From: Phoronis pallida
Lineage: Eukaryota; Phoronida; Phoronidae
Reading direction: 5' to 3'
Assembly (NCBI GenBank): GCA_028565715.1
Contig: JAOXYC010100000.1
Location: forward strand, 1-21,211
DNA: 21,211 nucleotides
Shown here: positions 1 to 13,700 of the stretch, piece after piece
How the letters are laid out: each line of letters begins with the position of its first letter
Position numbering within the stretch: position 1 is the stretch's first letter
Made by a program: the position numbers and the translations under genes
The notes under the pieces: model-generated
What the model was told of the DNA's origin: nothing
Databases searched by the model: none
What the model saw: only the letters and a program-made list of their open reading frames with translations

Positions 1-1693
1 GACGCTTGAGTTATTATCCTGTAAATGTTTGCCTACGCTTTGATATTGCTTTAAATGCTTTCAAGTCCATGGAAAAGACATTCTATTTGTTTTTGTAACA
101 AAAGTTCGAGATTTATAAAGTTTTGATGTAACCGCATTATTTCTTTTAAACTCTAAATGTTATATCATTTTAAAGTTTGAAAATGCTTAGGATTTTTTTG
201 ATAGAATAATTCTTAGTGTTAAAAATATCTGATGTTTCTATTAAATTGTTCTGTAGACAGGAATATATTCCAATGCTCAGAAAGATGATCTTGTATTTAA
301 ATTGAAGATTTTGAAATACAACACTCATAAATTTATAAATAACCCTACGTTTAAATGTTGGAAATTTATTCGCTTCAAGGCTGGTAACTCTGCAATATGA
401 TTCAGATTATCGTATCCGACTGATTCTTATTTGACACTTGGGTCTATGTTGACCCATATTTTCTTTTTTCTTTTGAGTTATGCTCTGCAAATCAATATCA
501 CATTTAACTGAAGACAATTACAACATCAGGCGATTCTTTATTCATATTGTGCATAATACAAGTATTGTCATATTATTAAAGCGGGGAATAATAGATTAGC
601 TTTAGACGATCTGTATTTGTCATCGAGGAATTGCTTACCATGCATTATTCTAATCTGAATAATTCATAATGAATGGCGCAATTGGAGGCAAATAACAAAA
701 ATGTGATAAATACCAAAAAATTCAAATCCTGTGGAACCCAAAAGGGTTACATTTTGACTTTTAATAATATCTAACTTTTGGGGATGAGACTGAAATTATA
801 TACAATGTTGAAAGTACCATTTATTGGGAAAAAAGTACATTTCTTTACTAGAATCTTCTTTGTTGTCTGCAGGGTAACTTATCCAGCAAGGGACAAACCT
901 CAGCTCAATTATTTTTTAGTGAAATATTGAAATTTCATTATTTAACTCGGTTTAAAAGTTGGAAGGTCTGTGGAACTTGAGTCTTATTTTAGGAACCAAT
1001 TGATGAATGTCACTGGATTTGTTTTAGATTGAAATTCATACGGATGAAAATGTAGACAATTATCTATTCAATTGGCAAAGTCTAACTACACAGTATGTTA
1101 TGATATAATGAAGTGACACTGCGATTTATTTGTGATCAATATTACCTCTGTGTGCTGTGACTATGCACTAACAAACATGGTCTGGCATGTAGTTATTATC
1201 ACAAATTATCTTTGCATTAAGATTTTAATTTTGTTTTCCTAAGTGAGCTAAGCTTTAAAGTACATTTTTTTCAAGGTTATTTACCTATGAAGGAACTTTG
1301 AGTTTGAAACAGACCACTTTTGTTAAAATTTAATAAATCACAACGTGAACTAATATTGTGTCTGGAATAAAAATACTTTCTTTCATATATAATCATGCAG
1401 AATTTGAAATTTGTGAAAACCTAGGCTTTTCTGAAAAATTGAAAAAAAAATTCTGTCCTTTCTTATTCACAAAAAATAAGACTCCTAACAAGGGCATCAC
1501 AGACCATACAACAATTAAATTTGTCAGAAGAGCCTTCAAGGAATCGGATCGCATTTGGGTCCAGGTGCCCCATCTGATCCGGCCCCTTGGCCTTGCTTTT
1601 TTACAATTTATGCATTTACCTACAAGGTAGTTTTGCAGATCAATTTTGTTTTGAATTCTTTTAACTTTTAAAATAAATGCATTTCCTTTATAG
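1..1693. other. Upstream AT-rich region, no gene seen
   Basis: This is AT-rich sequence before the first coding exon. I see no convincing TATA box, initiator or CpG-rich promoter. A pyrimidine-rich stretch ending in TATAG at 1684-1693 resembles a splice acceptor. If real, the first coding exon begins at 1694 and a non-coding 5' exon lies further upstream. A locally GC-richer patch at about 1530-1605 can form an imperfect hairpin and could be untranslated exon or repeat; I cannot decide which. Confidence 0.5.
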
Positions 1694-1710
1694 GTGTCAA
1701 CGCCTGTTAG

Positions 1711-1798
1711 ATGGAGGGGGACAAAGCTAAGTCCCCGACGGACAGGGAGGCAGAGGCGGCCCAGCGGGCCCTCTTTGAATCTGCCATGTTCCAGCTTG
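1711..1798 (+). CDS. BAZ2B: BAZ2 exon 1 (start exon)
   Basis: This encodes residues 1-29 and ends in phase 1. It begins MEGDKAKSPTDREAEAAQ and is followed by the donor GTAAGG at 1799. The ATG at 1711 is chosen because TAG sits in frame immediately upstream at 1708-1710 and because the frame joins exon 2 cleanly (G + GT gives Gly). The exon is more GC-rich than its surroundings. The -3 base is T, so the start context is not strong. Confidence 0.8.
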
Positions 1799-4700
1799 GT
1801 AAGGATTTGATTAACAATGTCAATTTGAAAATGGTGACTTGTGACCAGTTTTTGCAAACTTCTTATAATTGTTTAAAAATTAAAAATCGCTGCTTGAAGA
1901 TTCACTTTCATCACACATTTAAAAATGTATTTCTGAGGGAAATCTAAATAATAAAATTTTAATAATTATATAATATATATATAATTATTTATATATAATA
2001 ATAACAGTTCTTGATTTTTGTGACGCACTGTATAGTAATCTGCTTTAACTCTCGACTTTTGTATTTTGTAAAAACAGTTTATTTTTGATAAACTTACTTT
2101 TCTATCTAAACTATTGACAATAATTTATCGTTCGTAACTAGAATTAGAATCCCCTATAGGTATTGGAAAATCAATGAGCTAAATAAAGGTAAGGTTATAT
2201 ATTTAAATAAATGACAAGAAATGATATTAAGCGAATAAACACAATCTGCATTTAATTGGAAATTCTTTCTACATATTCAGTGATTCATAAATGTAGTACC
2301 GTTCACACCCGGGTATAAGCCCACCTCCGGGAATAAGTCCACCCCCTTTTTTGATGAAATCTCAATTTGTGCTAGTACTAAAACGCATGGAAAATCATAC
2401 TCGGGTTTAAGCCCACCTCAGTTTTTTTGTGCATTCCCAATCTACAAGCCCATTGGCTTATACCAGGGTGTGTACGGTATATACAGAGTGTTAGTCATGT
2501 AACTTATTGATGCGGTGTTTTTAACGCACTTGAACGAGTCTTAATTCTTCTCGATTCAGTCTGTTATTTCCTCGCTCATCTTAAAATTAGACTGATGACT
2601 GTTTTTGAACTCAGTTGAAGACTTCCCTTCATGTAATTAAGTGAACATTGGCGAGGAATTTGTTTGGTTTTCTGTGGAAGGAATTAGGCCACTGGTAGAT
2701 TCTCTGAAAATTTTGCCAAGGAGTTTAAATGTGATTACGGTACATGCTGAACTCATCCAACTTTATGAAATCATTGAAATTATTCCTTTTCACAAAATTT
2801 TGATTTAATGTTTGAACATTTAAATGATAAGGTGTTTAAAAACATTGTAAAATAACAAATCCTATATTGTTTATCTTTGAATTTGGGTCCATTCGACCTT
2901 AAAAAAATATGTGATTACTGGAAAGGCTCCCATAAAAACAACCTGTTTCATTGCAGGAAAACAATTCTATTGCATTTATCACAAGGTTTATTCATGTGTG
3001 ACCATTTTTCCAAGCAATTCAAATTTTAGGGATTTTTCAGCATAGAGTTGATTCAATTTTCTAATGTGTATACCCATTCATTTTTTCTTCAAGCAAGCAA
3101 CTAAACATTTTGAAATCCATGAAAATCACCTAATACATTGGGTTTAAAAATATGGCATCTGTTTTCTTAGTTTATAGTTGTTAGAAGTATGGATTCTATT
3201 ACAGATATATTTAGGAGACAGTTGGTTTCTTGTGTTCGTGAGAAAATGAGCAATGTTGGTCATCCAACCCAAGATATTAAGTTTCTGTTTTCAAACTGGT
3301 ATTTTACTGGATTTTACCAGAATAATGCAAAGATTTGATGTGATAGTCTTATTGCAAAAGAGATTTTCTTCAATGGCTCTCTAAAGTGTTCAACAATTTT
3401 AATTGGTTAGTACTACTGGATTTAATTGGAGAAGTTATTTTCATAAAATGTGAACTTGTTTACTTCTACAGTACAAAAAATTGCTTTCATTTGAGAAACA
3501 CATTAGATTTAAATTGTCTGTCAAACAAATTGATAAGATAAAGGATAATTTTGAAATTTGTTCAGCTTATAAAAGCATGTGTACCTTAGTTACATAGATT
3601 TGGTTTACAAGTGCAATTCTGCATGAAAAAAGCATCACCTCTGTACTCTTAAACACACCTGTTCTAGTGGATATCCATGTACTCTTATGTAAAAATAATT
3701 TCTGATCTACGGTATTTAAATTAAGATCACAATTATGCGTACAAGAAAATAACCAAGATGGTACACACCGCTACAAATTTTTTCTTAGGATTTTTAACAT
3801 GAACTCCTCAACTAATGGACAAAGGAATACTAAATAAGCAGGTGTTATATAGTGTAGATGTTGACCATTTCTTATTTGTGGTAATTAATGACAGTATGGT
3901 TAATATATTGGTAGAAAATTATAGATAGTGGGTTTAAGAAAATAATTTTTAAGCATAGAGTACTTAAACTATAAAATGATTACATATTCTTATTTTAAAA
4001 ACAAGTACTATTTCTACTCTTGGTCAATGAAAATCTCCTTTCTTTTTTCAAAACTAATCTTCGATTTAAAAAGGAACGAGGTCACCTGGCATGCAAATAG
4101 GAGAGGTGGATTCAATTCTTTCTGAATTTTTCTGTTCTTCAAATCAATTTTGGATATGTTTTCTCACCTTCAGGTTCGAACCCGTTCGCCATGGCCGCCC
4201 AGGACCCCACAGGTGCCTACGCCCAGTTAGCCGCTGCCCAGATGCAGGCGTACTCTGCCATGATGGCACGACATCCCGCCTTCGCCGCCAACCCTTACGG
4301 AGGATTGGGAATGTTCGGAGAAGGTCTCGGGTCACCCATGCATTCACCGATGGGTCCAGCGTTCATGCCAGGTATGATTGTAATTTACTTGAGCATATAT
4401 TCAAGGATTGTGGTATATGAGTAAACCTGAGCACACATTTTAAGAAGTTTGGTAGGTCATACAAAATGTTTTTACAGACCATTTGTTTTTAAAACTTTGC
4501 TTACAAAAAATACTTTAACTTGAAAAAAGGATTTATTTCAAAAAATTTTAAATGCTCATGTAAACAGTGGTAAAATGTGAAGGCATTTGTTTTGGAATGT
4601 TTTGCCCTTCAAGAAATTAGTTAATTTGCTAATGAATGGCATTAATCAAATGCACGCAATACTAGGTAAAGAAATTATTATTTTTATTGACTGGCCTTTA

Positions 4701-7700
4701 TTACAGGTGCCCTATTTATTATTTGCATGCATTTAGTGCAAATCATCAGCATGTTTTCTGCATTATGTTTTGATAGGGTTGTCTCTATTCTCCTTATAAT
4801 AATAATAATAATAATACAAAGTTGTGATTGTTTCTTCATATCTATCAGTTAATTATAATTAGATCATATAATATGCAAATATTTTCAAATGTATATACTT
4901 TGAAACCTCTTCCATTATTTGTAAGCTCAAATTATTGTTCGTTTTAACTAACTGCCTTAAAATGCAACGCCTGTCTTGACTAAGAATTTGTTTTTACTAA
5001 TTTTCCTTGAGTTACTTACTAATTTTCACTTCTTTTCATTTTGCTAACTTTAAACCAAATTCTACTCACTGCTTGAAAACAAACTTTAACATTTACGGAA
5101 TTTGCTAACTCTAATATTTGCCACCAGGTGCCGCTGAGTGGTGGCACGCAGCTACCTCATCGGAGCATGCGCGTCAGATGGCCAGTACTTCGGGATATGA
5201 CTATTTTGCTAGCAGCCTGAACAGTCTGGCTACCGCATTCAGCACAGGAGGCGGGGTCGGCATGACGCCCGACGCCCTAAACCTCGAAGCTTTACTAAGG
5301 GACCCCAATGCAGCACAGAAAAGTAAGCTTTGTCCGTCCCCCTTGTCAATCATGCATGTCAATCACATCCCCTGCTGCTTATCACACCTGACAATGGCAG
5401 CTTTGCGGTTCTGATAAATGTTCACGTTTTCTTGGTGAAAGTTTTTTTTCTAAAAATAGTTATTCACTCGAAACACCTTTCGCTCTTGTCGACAATCGAC
5501 CTTGTAGGAAAAAATGATGTTATATGAATGGCTTCCAATTTAATCTTGATATGATGATCAGAAAACCTCATGTTTTATAACTTATATGTATTAACTACAT
5601 GAGAAAATTATGAAATGTCCATCCATTTACGTATTGTGGCAAAATGTTGTCCTAAGGGACTGGCATTACTTTTCCTTGCTTCCTGAATAACTTTCACAAT
5701 AGTCACTTCATTAACATGATACTGTGCACACTCGGCTATAAACCCAGGGCTTATGAATTAAAAAAGAAATGGAAAGGGCTTACAGCTAATTTAGTCACGT
5801 CGATGAGATTGATAAAAATGGTGGCTGGGGTTATAGCCAGCCTTGTGTGTACAGTAACTATACGGTTAGGAGTTTTTGAACACACTTAGATCTAAACAAA
5901 GAAACTCATGGTTCTGGCGTAACTCACTAAAATCTTTCACAAACTTGGATCAACCTCACTTATTTCGGATTAGCTTGACTGTGATATCATCTTTTGTCAC
6001 TACATGGATCAACAATGTCTGTAGAAATTAAACCACTAGATCTAATTCATGCGGAGACTTAATATGGTATTAGCTGGTCCAGCTATTCTGAGTAGAGTTG
6101 GGCTGGCCAGCTATTCCGAGTAGTGTGGGGCTGGTCCAGCTATTCTGAGTAGAGTGGGGCTGATCCAGGGTTGTGAAGGTGATATTTCCTAACCCTGAAA
6201 AGTTTTCCCATGACTGACTAATGCAGGCACAAAACATCTACCGTATTCTCCCTAATAAAGGCCCGGGGCTGTCAGTTTCAGAAGGTCACAGATTTGTTAC
6301 TAAATTTTCAATGAAAAACACCTCCGGCTCTGTGATTATGTATGAAACAAAATGACAAAGCTTTTCAAATGGGACAGTTTAAAGGGCATGGGTGTTCATT
6401 AGGCAGAATACTGTATGTCGGGGCTGATCAATGTTTTCTTTGACCTTTGAACTTAAGATTTTTCTCAAAGTTTTAGACACAACTGGCCTTTAACAAAGAC
6501 CAATAAACCTCTCATTTTCTTTCTAATTCAATGTAACGTACTTCATGTTTTGAATTTTAAACGACTTTTCAATGATCAGCCTTATACTATATATATTTTC
6601 ATTGATTTGAAATAATTATCTTCAATTATATAATTGATGATCTATTCATCATAATATAGATCTAACTTATAAAACAGATAATTTAACAGTAGTTGCATGT
6701 TGTTTCAGGTTTTGGTCTCTATGGCAACCCTTTCATGATGCCACCGTACAGTTCAATGGTAACCACGACGACCACATCCTCATCGTCTCACTCCTCTCCA
6801 CTCAAGGCGAATTCCGCCAAGACTATGGTCACCTCAACGTCGACGGCAACACGATCTAGTCCCGCCTCCACCGCATCAAGGTCAAGCGACCAATCAAGTT
6901 CCTTCAGTAAATATAGTAACAGACATGAAATGAATGAGAGTTCGTCCACCGCTCCCCCACCGGCACACACCTCTGTCATCAAGTCGCCACAAAAGATGTC
7001 AGGCTCTGAGGTATTATAATGCTGCAAATGCCATTGTTCTTGAAGATTTTAAAAAAAGGCATCAAAATATTAAAGAACAGATGTCTCGGTTTACATTTTA
7101 CAATAAAGTAGTCTTATGTTCATTGTAGATTAATTTGATTGTATCATTTATCTTTCTTGGTATAGTTTTGAAGTTTCCTTGGCTTGGTATGTTTTGTAGA
7201 GTGAAACTATTACTGATTATTAAACTAGAAATCTAAATTTACCTTTTGGTCTCTAGGAGCACACCCGGGACTCAGATGATGACTTCCTGGCCAAGGAGGT
7301 ATTGAATCACCTTAAGAACCAACAGGCACAGTTTATGCGGCGAGAACAGGAGCTCAAGCTTCAACATGTAATTTTTTTGATTATATTTATTTTAGATACA
7401 AGGAAAGGGTAGAGAAGCCCTATGGAATTCTGCAATTCGAGAGGAAACAATGATAAAACTGCCTATAGGATAACTTTGTTATCCTTTGTGTCCTGTTTTA
7501 ACAAGTGTACTACTACTACAATAACGGCCTTTAATCAGTTACTGGCTCGTAACTATATTAGTGAACTAAACAGTTCAACTTAATATAATTATACCCTACA
7601 GCAGTAATTCAAATCAGACCCTCATAGAGGAATCTAAACTAAAATTTTGTGGTTACCATTTTCAAATTTTTGAAAATCCTCTCACTTTGCAGACGGCAGA

Positions 7701-10700
7701 GTCAAACCAGGGGTCCTCTATCCCCATGACAACAGAAGCTCAGAGAGAACTGGCCGCAGAAATGATGCGCAAACGCCAGCATGAACAACTAGTTAATCAG
7801 CTGAAGAGCTCGCAGTATGATGCCATGCCTAATTTGAAGAAATTTGCAGAACAGCAGCTCCAGAAGCAGAAGAACAAGGGGAAAGATTCCGAACATGTGA
7901 GTAGTTTTTCTATGGCTGAGGAACGGTCATGAGGAGCGCTGCAATTGCTTGCTTTATTTTCAATGCATTAGCAAAACAGCTTTGTGCGTTTTATTTCCAG
8001 ACGGCTCAAGTCAACTTGTAAGAATTTTATTTTAGTACTAGATAAACATAAATTTAAACAAAAGTGGAATCAATTTTGTTTTGGGCAAGGTAATTGTAGC
8101 TAACTTTTTATAACTTATAAATTTTGAAAATATTGAAAAATTAGGAACTCGACTGGAAACCAAAACCTGTCTCCCTGATTGCCGGTCAGGTGCTCTTCCG
8201 ATCGAGATTTTTTAAAAATGATTTATTTTTTCAGGAGTATGAAAGTGAGTTGTACAAAAAGCATACTACAGAGTCACATGAACGTAGTGCCAAATCACCG
8301 TCTGATCATCATGATATTAGCAAAGAGCAGCAGGTATTAATGAGTTCAAAATTGTGAAAATTCTCCCTGGCATAAATCAACCCTGAGGCTTAAACCATGT
8401 TTTGACACTAACTATAAAATAGGTTGTGGTACCTCACTGTCATTTTCAAAAATACAATGATACACCTATATTAATGTGCTTAAAGTATATATTTGTTCAA
8501 AAATCAACTAAGAGTAAACATCATGTAAAAAATGGTTGTTCAATCAAAAACGTCATTGAGTTGCGCGGTGGATGGTAATAATCCCGGGGTTAACTAGGGT
8601 TAAATTATTTTCGTTACTCTTTTATTTCGATAGTCCTTTTCCACCAAGACAACAAGATAATTCCTGTATACTAACATCTAACCAATTTAAACTCGTCACA
8701 GGAATATCTGAACAAGAAAAAGCTAGCTGATCAAATCCGTGAACGAGTTCAGAAGAAGGCTGATGGCTCGGCATCGTCTAGTATGAAAGAGTCTGGGAAA
8801 ATCCGAGATCGTCCAAAGACGAGCAAAACCCTGCTTAATATACCACACAGAGGTGCTGTTCCCTCAGATGTAAGATTTTTTAAACATTTTCATGAATTAG
8901 TGAAAAAGGAATGTCAGATAGGGAAAGATGAAAGTCCAGTATCACAAATAATTTATTTGTTTGGTCTGTAGACTGAAATTTTTTTCTTTTGCTCCTCATA
9001 GCCACTTTCACAATGAAGTGTTGTTATCAATAATCCTAAAAGATATTTGATAAATATTTGTTTTCATAGAAAACTGTATTTAAATATGAGTAGTTGATTA
9101 AACCTACAAACATTTATTAGAACAAAAAACGCATTACTTTGAACATGAAAATTGGCAGGAAAAGACCAATTTTCGGCCTTCAGATCCAAACAATTGTCTT
9201 GAAACTGACCTCTGAACTAAGTGTTCCCTAAGTTGAAATATTCAAAACTATTCTGCTCATCACTACTTCTTTTCAAATCACATCTAGCACATTCTGTGAT
9301 GAGCACAACATTTTTGAATATTTATGGTACGGAACATATCCCTAGTACATAGTTCAGAGGTCTGTTTAGAGACAATTTTTAGGATCTGATGGCCGGAAAT
9401 TGGTCTTTAAGTGCCAATTTAAAATACTCTTTTTATTCTCCATGCCTGTTTGATAAGTTAATTCATTATTCAAAATAAGATGTTTATTTTCAAGGATCAG
9501 AAGAGAAAGGATGATTTGAGGGAGAAACTCGAAGCAGAACTGAAACAACAACAGCTTCAGTTGAAAATGGCTAAGAAAGCACAGGCTCAACATAGCAAAC
9601 AGGTAATGATTAATTTTGACTAAAATTATACATCCCTACTAACGAATATGAAATTATCAACTTTTGAGAAAAAAAATCTTAATTTTTTTACCAAGATGCA
9701 AGTTAGTTATGTTCATCAAAGGACTCATACACAAAATTTCTAGTTGATTTGAATTTTGATGCCAGATCCTCACCAACAAGGAGCCTAGGTTAAAATCGAA
9801 CACAAAAGCTCTCAAATCACCCTTTTGCAGTTTTTCACATAAAATAAGTCTTGCCTTTATTTCATATCATGAACCTTTAGATGCATTTCATCAACAATGT
9901 TAACACAACAATTCAAAATCCCAAAAATCATTCTTTTATATTTTTGAAATTATTTCAACAGTCTGATGACAAGTCCAAGTCCAAGGACAGTTCTCGTCTA
10001 GCTCAAGCGCTACTCGGTAAAACTGGTTCACCACCCCCGGCAATGCAGGTGGAGACGTCTGCTGATCGCCCCCTGGTGGCAACATTTAAGACGCTTAACA
10101 CTGCAGTTGCCGCAGAAACAAATGAAGATGATAGTGGATCATCATCAGATTCGTGTAGTTCAGGTATGTTTATTTTCAGTACCTTTTCTCAGTATTGATG
10201 CAAAACACTGAAATTTTCTTTTAATGACCCAAGTTTGGTCTCTTGTGAAAGCACATAATTTTCCTTGCGAGCAGACTAGAGGACACTGGAAATTTATGTT
10301 CGACTATGACACCATGTTATTGAATTGCACTGTTTTTTCAAATAGGCTTGATTTGTGAGTGAAATTTCATGGCAATTACAAAAGTAAGTTACAAATAATA
10401 AATCCAAAAGAAATAATTCTTACAGATTAATTTTTGTTTTCAAAACCCTATCATGTTGACTAGAACTAATTTGATAGATTTGGGTTTTTTTTTCATTACC
10501 CATTAAATATTATTTGCTACAGATTCTGACGACAGTGGTTCAAGTAGTGACTCCGATTCCAGTAGCAACTCCGAGTCCATAGATCCAGGTACTCCAGGTA
10601 CTCCAGCAAAAAGGAAGTCCACGGATGAGGTTGACTCGTCTGGAACGGACGGAAGCATGCCTCCGAAAAAGATGAAGGAAATCAACGAAGAGGAACTGAG

Positions 10701-13700
10701 GATTCCTCTAGAGCATGGGTATGAGCATTTAGCTTGGAACACGGTCAAGTTATATACATAGACTCCTTTGATCAAAACAATAGTTATTATTTACAGCCAC
10801 AGAAACATGGCATTGGGATTTCGATGAATGATGCAGGTAGTGATAAGGTTTGGCAATGGTGTAAAATCTACCTGTATTTACAAGTTGATGATTTTACACT
10901 TTTATGCAGCGATATAAGACTTTTAAGTATTTGTACATAAATAAGTTAGATATTCAAAAGCATCTTTTACAAACAAAAGACAACTAAGAGAAATTTAAAG
11001 TATACTGGTTGAGTTGCTATCAGGGCCTAATATCACCATTATTGTATTGAGCACCCAGTCGTTCTACTCATGGATAATATATCTTGTTTAATTTGAGGGG
11101 TATCAATGGAATTTATCTTTACTGATGGCTGTTTTAGGTGGAGACGCGAGACGAGGATTCGTACCGTTGGTCAGCGAGGCATTGTGGGAGATGTGGTGTA
11201 CTACGCCCCCTGTGGGAAAATTCTGAAGAGTCTGCAAGAGATTAGCAAGTATCTGTCTACGAACAACATCACAGACTTGACACGCGAGAACTATGACTTC
11301 AGTACACGTGTCAGTGTGGGCGATTTCTTGGAGTTATCAAATGACGGAAATAACGTAAGTTCTGTGATTTTTGTTTTAAAGTTGCGATCATTGTGACATC
11401 AGAAGTTGGCGATTTTATCAGGGCTGCTTAATTTTGTGTATTTGTTTGATTTATTTTAATTGCTAGAATAGCAAGTTATTATATATTAATTTCAGAACTC
11501 AAGAATTTTTAAATTCTAAAAAGACTTTGATTGAACAGGATATTAATTTTCAACTTTTGCTCCCTTCCAATTCAAAAAAACTTTTATAATAACTCTTCAC
11601 AGTTAAGTTTCAAAGATTTTTTATAAACATGTAACAAAAAGTGTAAAAAATTTACTCGAAAGATACAAAGTATGTATTGGATGTTCGGGATAATTGAGTA
11701 ATTAATAAAAATTATTATTGTCTTCAGGGTATGGTCTCGCTCTCTGAACAGGAAGTTCAGACACTTCTCAACGCTGCTCTCCAGCGACGACCAGCGCAGA
11801 GACGGGCTGTCAAACGCACACAGCAGAAGAAGAAAGAAGCTGCGAAGATTGCGGCACAAGAAAAGATTGCCAAGAAGATTGAACAGCAAGAAATAGCCAA
11901 GTTTGCCATGGAACAAAGACTGAAGAAAAAGATGGAACGTGAAATGAAGAAGAGGGATAAAATGAGGCTGAAACAGATGAAGGGTGAGGGAGTTGTGTGT
12001 TTTATATGCTGAAGAGTTCACTTTCTAAAAGCAGATTTTTTTTTGGTCTCGGCTCGTACTTAAAATTATCATACGCACCCCGGTATAAGCCCATGGGCCT
12101 GTTAATTGGGAAAGCCAAAAAACCAGGGTGAGCTTACACCTGAGTGTGTTTTTATAGGCTTTTTTGTACTAACACAATTTTAAGATTTTATAAAAACTTG
12201 GGAGTGGGCATATTCCTGAGGGTGGGCTTATACCCAGTTGTGTACGGTATGTGAAATAATTAACCTTTGAATGTGCGGATACAGTTTGGTTTTTTTATGT
12301 TGTCCATGAATCTTCACCACTTATAAATTTCTTAGCAAACAAAGTTTTGAATGACTTCAGAAATTGTTTGCTTTAAAGCGGTTTTCGGTAAAAGATAAAA
12401 TGAATTTTTACCACTGAGTAAAATGAATAGACTGTGTTGGAATTTGGTGTTAACTCTAACAAAAATTTATGATTTATATGCCAAAGCTGTGATGTTATGT
12501 TTTCTATCCCTTTTCTAAGGATCCTCAGTTTTTGGTGTTACAGCAGAGGATCGACAGAAACAGAAAGAACGTTTTAAACTTCTTCGACAACGAGAAAAAC
12601 AGCAGAGACTAGAGGACATGCGTATGGAACGCGAGGTGCGGGCCCAACAACTGCTAGAGGTAGGTTGCAGCCTGGTGGTCGGACATATTGAAGGAACTAC
12701 TTTCACAGGCAGCCATTTTGTCACATATCGTTTTTTGCATAAGATAGTTAACAGAGTCATACATCGCTACATAGCAATGTGAAATTATCAACGTTGATTG
12801 TGTCAGTTTTTGCTATGAATTGAATATAAACATTTTACAACTCATTACAACTGTGTTTTTGATAAATGAGGAAGGTTGTATCTGTAAGGTTTGGCAATGG
12901 AAAATTATCAAATTGTGTAAAAGAAACACATGAACCATATTTCAATAGTTGACAATTTCCCACTTGTGAGTAGCGATGTATGACTTCAATTGCCAAAAGC
13001 TTGACCAATTAAACTTGGGTCCTTTTCATAAGATGTTTTATCACATGACGTATGCAAATGTGGTATTAATAATTATCCTCATAAAAAACCTGAATGCGAA
13101 ATAGGCTATGTGACAAAATGGCTGAACCATCTAGAATTTTAGGTTGTAATGTGCTGCTTTGGCTTGAAATGTACACCAAGGAACGGAAGCTGATCCCTGT
13201 AACACTATGCTTTCATAAATGTCAGTCTTTTCAGGCTGCTTCAGAAGTCTAATCTAGAGATTGATTGAAAAAAACAAGCCTTGTCTAGATTTGATTTCAG
13301 AAATACCGAATATTGACATAAACATTGTAAATTGGAATTAAGATTAATGAACTATCATAAAATTGTGATAACATTTCAAATTTGGTTTTGCTGGCTGAAC
13401 GATTCATTCATGTGAAAACATGTTTTGTTTAAAACTTGAGGTTGATGCTTCATCAGTTTTAGAATTTCTAAATCACAAAAAATAAAGTACAAAAAGTTGA
13501 AATATGTCTCTTTTTGTAACCTGTATTGTCTGCAGCATGAAAAAGCTCTGCTTCATTTTGGTAGAATTAGATTTCTTGGAACAGTAGTGTACATAATGAG
13601 TCAATGTGCAATTTCTGATGAAATTTTATTATTTCTCTTGTTATCGTTTCAATAAGGTTTACATTTTGTTTATAACCATTTTTGTCTGAATTAAGCAATC

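Larger units (their letters stand above)
5323..6708 (+). other. Intron 3
   Basis: This 1.4-kb intron carries two short inverted-repeat elements (5720-5856 and 6239-6415) and a short tandem array (6073-6168). No further structure is seen. Confidence 0.8.

Noticed and set aside
1358-1630. 90-codon open frame upstream of exon 1
   Set aside because: No recognisable domain, opens in AT-rich sequence with an A run; at most part of an untranslated exon.
1393-1857. 154-codon open frame on the minus strand, overlapping exon 1
   Set aside because: The longest non-exonic open frame, but it resembles no family I know, has no splice or promoter support and runs antisense over a supported coding exon.
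1960-2003. TA-rich palindrome near exon 1
   Set aside because: Simple low-complexity TA sequence; self-complementarity is expected by composition.
11584-12021. 145-codon minus-strand open frame
   Set aside because: It is the shadow of exon 13, whose Lys/Glu codons lack stops in antisense.
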